Source: Lingula anatina
Taxonomy: Eukaryota > Brachiopoda > Lingulata > Lingulida > Lingulidae
Assembly: GCF_001039355.2 (NCBI RefSeq)
Contig: NW_019775505.1
Coordinates: forward strand, 207,863-271,862
Direction of reading: 5' to 3'
DNA: 64,000 nucleotides
The translations under genes were made by a program, and so were the position numbers. Of this stretch, positions 63,349 to 64,000 are shown in pieces. Numbering within the stretch: position 1 is the first letter of the stretch; every line of letters starts with the position of its first letter. The notes beneath the pieces were generated by a model that ran no database searches, was not told where the DNA came from, and was given only the letters and a program-made list of their open reading frames with translations.

Positions 63349-64000
63349 CTATGTCTTCATGGGCTCTTCCTTGTGTCCTTGTTTCTCCAACTCTGCCCTG
63401 AAACCACAAATAAAATATTGAAAAGTATACTATCTGCATCTCCTCAACTTATCATCTTATAACAGGGATGAGGCTGCCATTTAGTCAAAAAGTTGGAAAA
63501 TATGGTGCGAGGTCCAGGGAGCTGCCTAGGCCAATGATATTTTTGGCTCCCAAAACGTCGGAAATATGCCAATAGTCAGGAGAAAAATCTCATGCCTGTA
63601 ATAAGTTAATTTCTCTATATATCCTGCAAAGCTACTAATAATTTCCCTATTCAGGTCTTTAAAACAACAATCTCCCAAATGTACAAATTTTCTTCTGAAA
63701 TGCACAGGAAAATATGGGGGTGTAAGTGACTGGCCAGTCAATTAGAACTACATTATTTAACTAAAAATCGTATAAAACATTGAATCCAAGTGCAAGCCTA
63801 GGCCAGGTTGAGCAATGATTCATGAATGCAAGCAGGTTGGCACCATTTATCCAGAACATCCTAGAGCAACAATAACATTCCTGAAGGGGGGGGGGGTACT
63901 TACCTGAGCTGTTGTGAGAAATCGTCCTCCACATTATCATCATCCCAGTTATCTTCCCACACATTTTCTTCTTGTGTTTCTTCTGCTTCCGTCCAATCTA
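63349..64000 (-). CDS. SEM1: 26S proteasome subunit SEM1/DSS1, last two exons (partial)
   Basis: Exon 63904-64000 (running off the right edge) and last exon 63349-63397 join as AG|G to give about 48 C-terminal residues. They include the hallmark acidic/aromatic stretch [16 protein letters not shown], then [19 protein letters not shown] and a TAG stop. The family is a small, disordered acidic protein that is part of the proteasome lid and also binds BRCA2 and TREX-2-type complexes. The central motif is nearly identical to the vertebrate protein, while the last few residues after AELEK differ, as is usual. The 5' part lies outside the window. Confidence 0.95.

Noticed and set aside
1..64000. 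tRNA, rRNA, CRISPR arrays, operons or bacterial-type systems
   Set aside because: Nothing of the kind was seen. The window is intron-containing animal DNA throughout.

Overview
The window is nuclear DNA from an animal, most likely an AT-rich marine invertebrate such as a lancelet, hemichordate, echinoderm or mollusc. I cannot fix the species. Evidence: every gene is split by GT-AG introns, the gene content is metazoan, promoters carry TATA and CCAAT boxes, introns are full of microsatellites, and miniature inverted-repeat elements are scattered between genes. All coding models below were read exon by exon with the phase checked at each junction. No search was run.

Layout. (1) 1247-3090 (+): the last two exons of an unrecognised cysteine-rich, probably secreted protein. 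(2) 3091-7022: gene-poor, with two kinds of inverted-repeat element. (3) 7023-13728 (-): an 11-exon, 530-residue 4-coumarate:CoA ligase/luciferase-like acyl-CoA synthetase ending in the peroxisomal signal AKL. (4) 13729-15670: divergent intergenic region with foldback elements. (5) 15671-25780 (+): beta-mannosidase of 886 residues. Its exon for the catalytic acid/base region is present in two diverged copies of 80 bp each, which behave as mutually exclusive exons. (6) 28560-33106 (+): a small secreted phospholipase A2 with two homologous promoter/first-exon units upstream of one set of catalytic exons. (7) 36248 to about 49407 or beyond (+): a large secreted mosaic protein of sushi, LamG, C-type lectin, WSC and discoidin domains. 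Its 3' part contains an apparently exact 1.585-kb repeat joined by a single N, best read as an unmerged contig overlap. (8) 53987-62173 (+): CCDC13, a coiled-coil protein of centriolar satellites and cilia, complete at 708 residues despite a 324-base gap in one intron. (9) 63349-64000 (-): the last two exons of SEM1/DSS1, tail-to-tail with CCDC13.

The genes do not form one pathway. They are an ordinary animal gene neighbourhood: lipid/acyl activation (peroxisome), lysosomal glycan breakdown, secreted lipid hydrolysis, extracellular recognition or adhesion, cilium biology and proteasome assembly. The most notable points are the duplicated catalytic exon in beta-mannosidase, the paired first exons of the phospholipase, the unusual lectin mosaic and the probable assembly duplication inside it.
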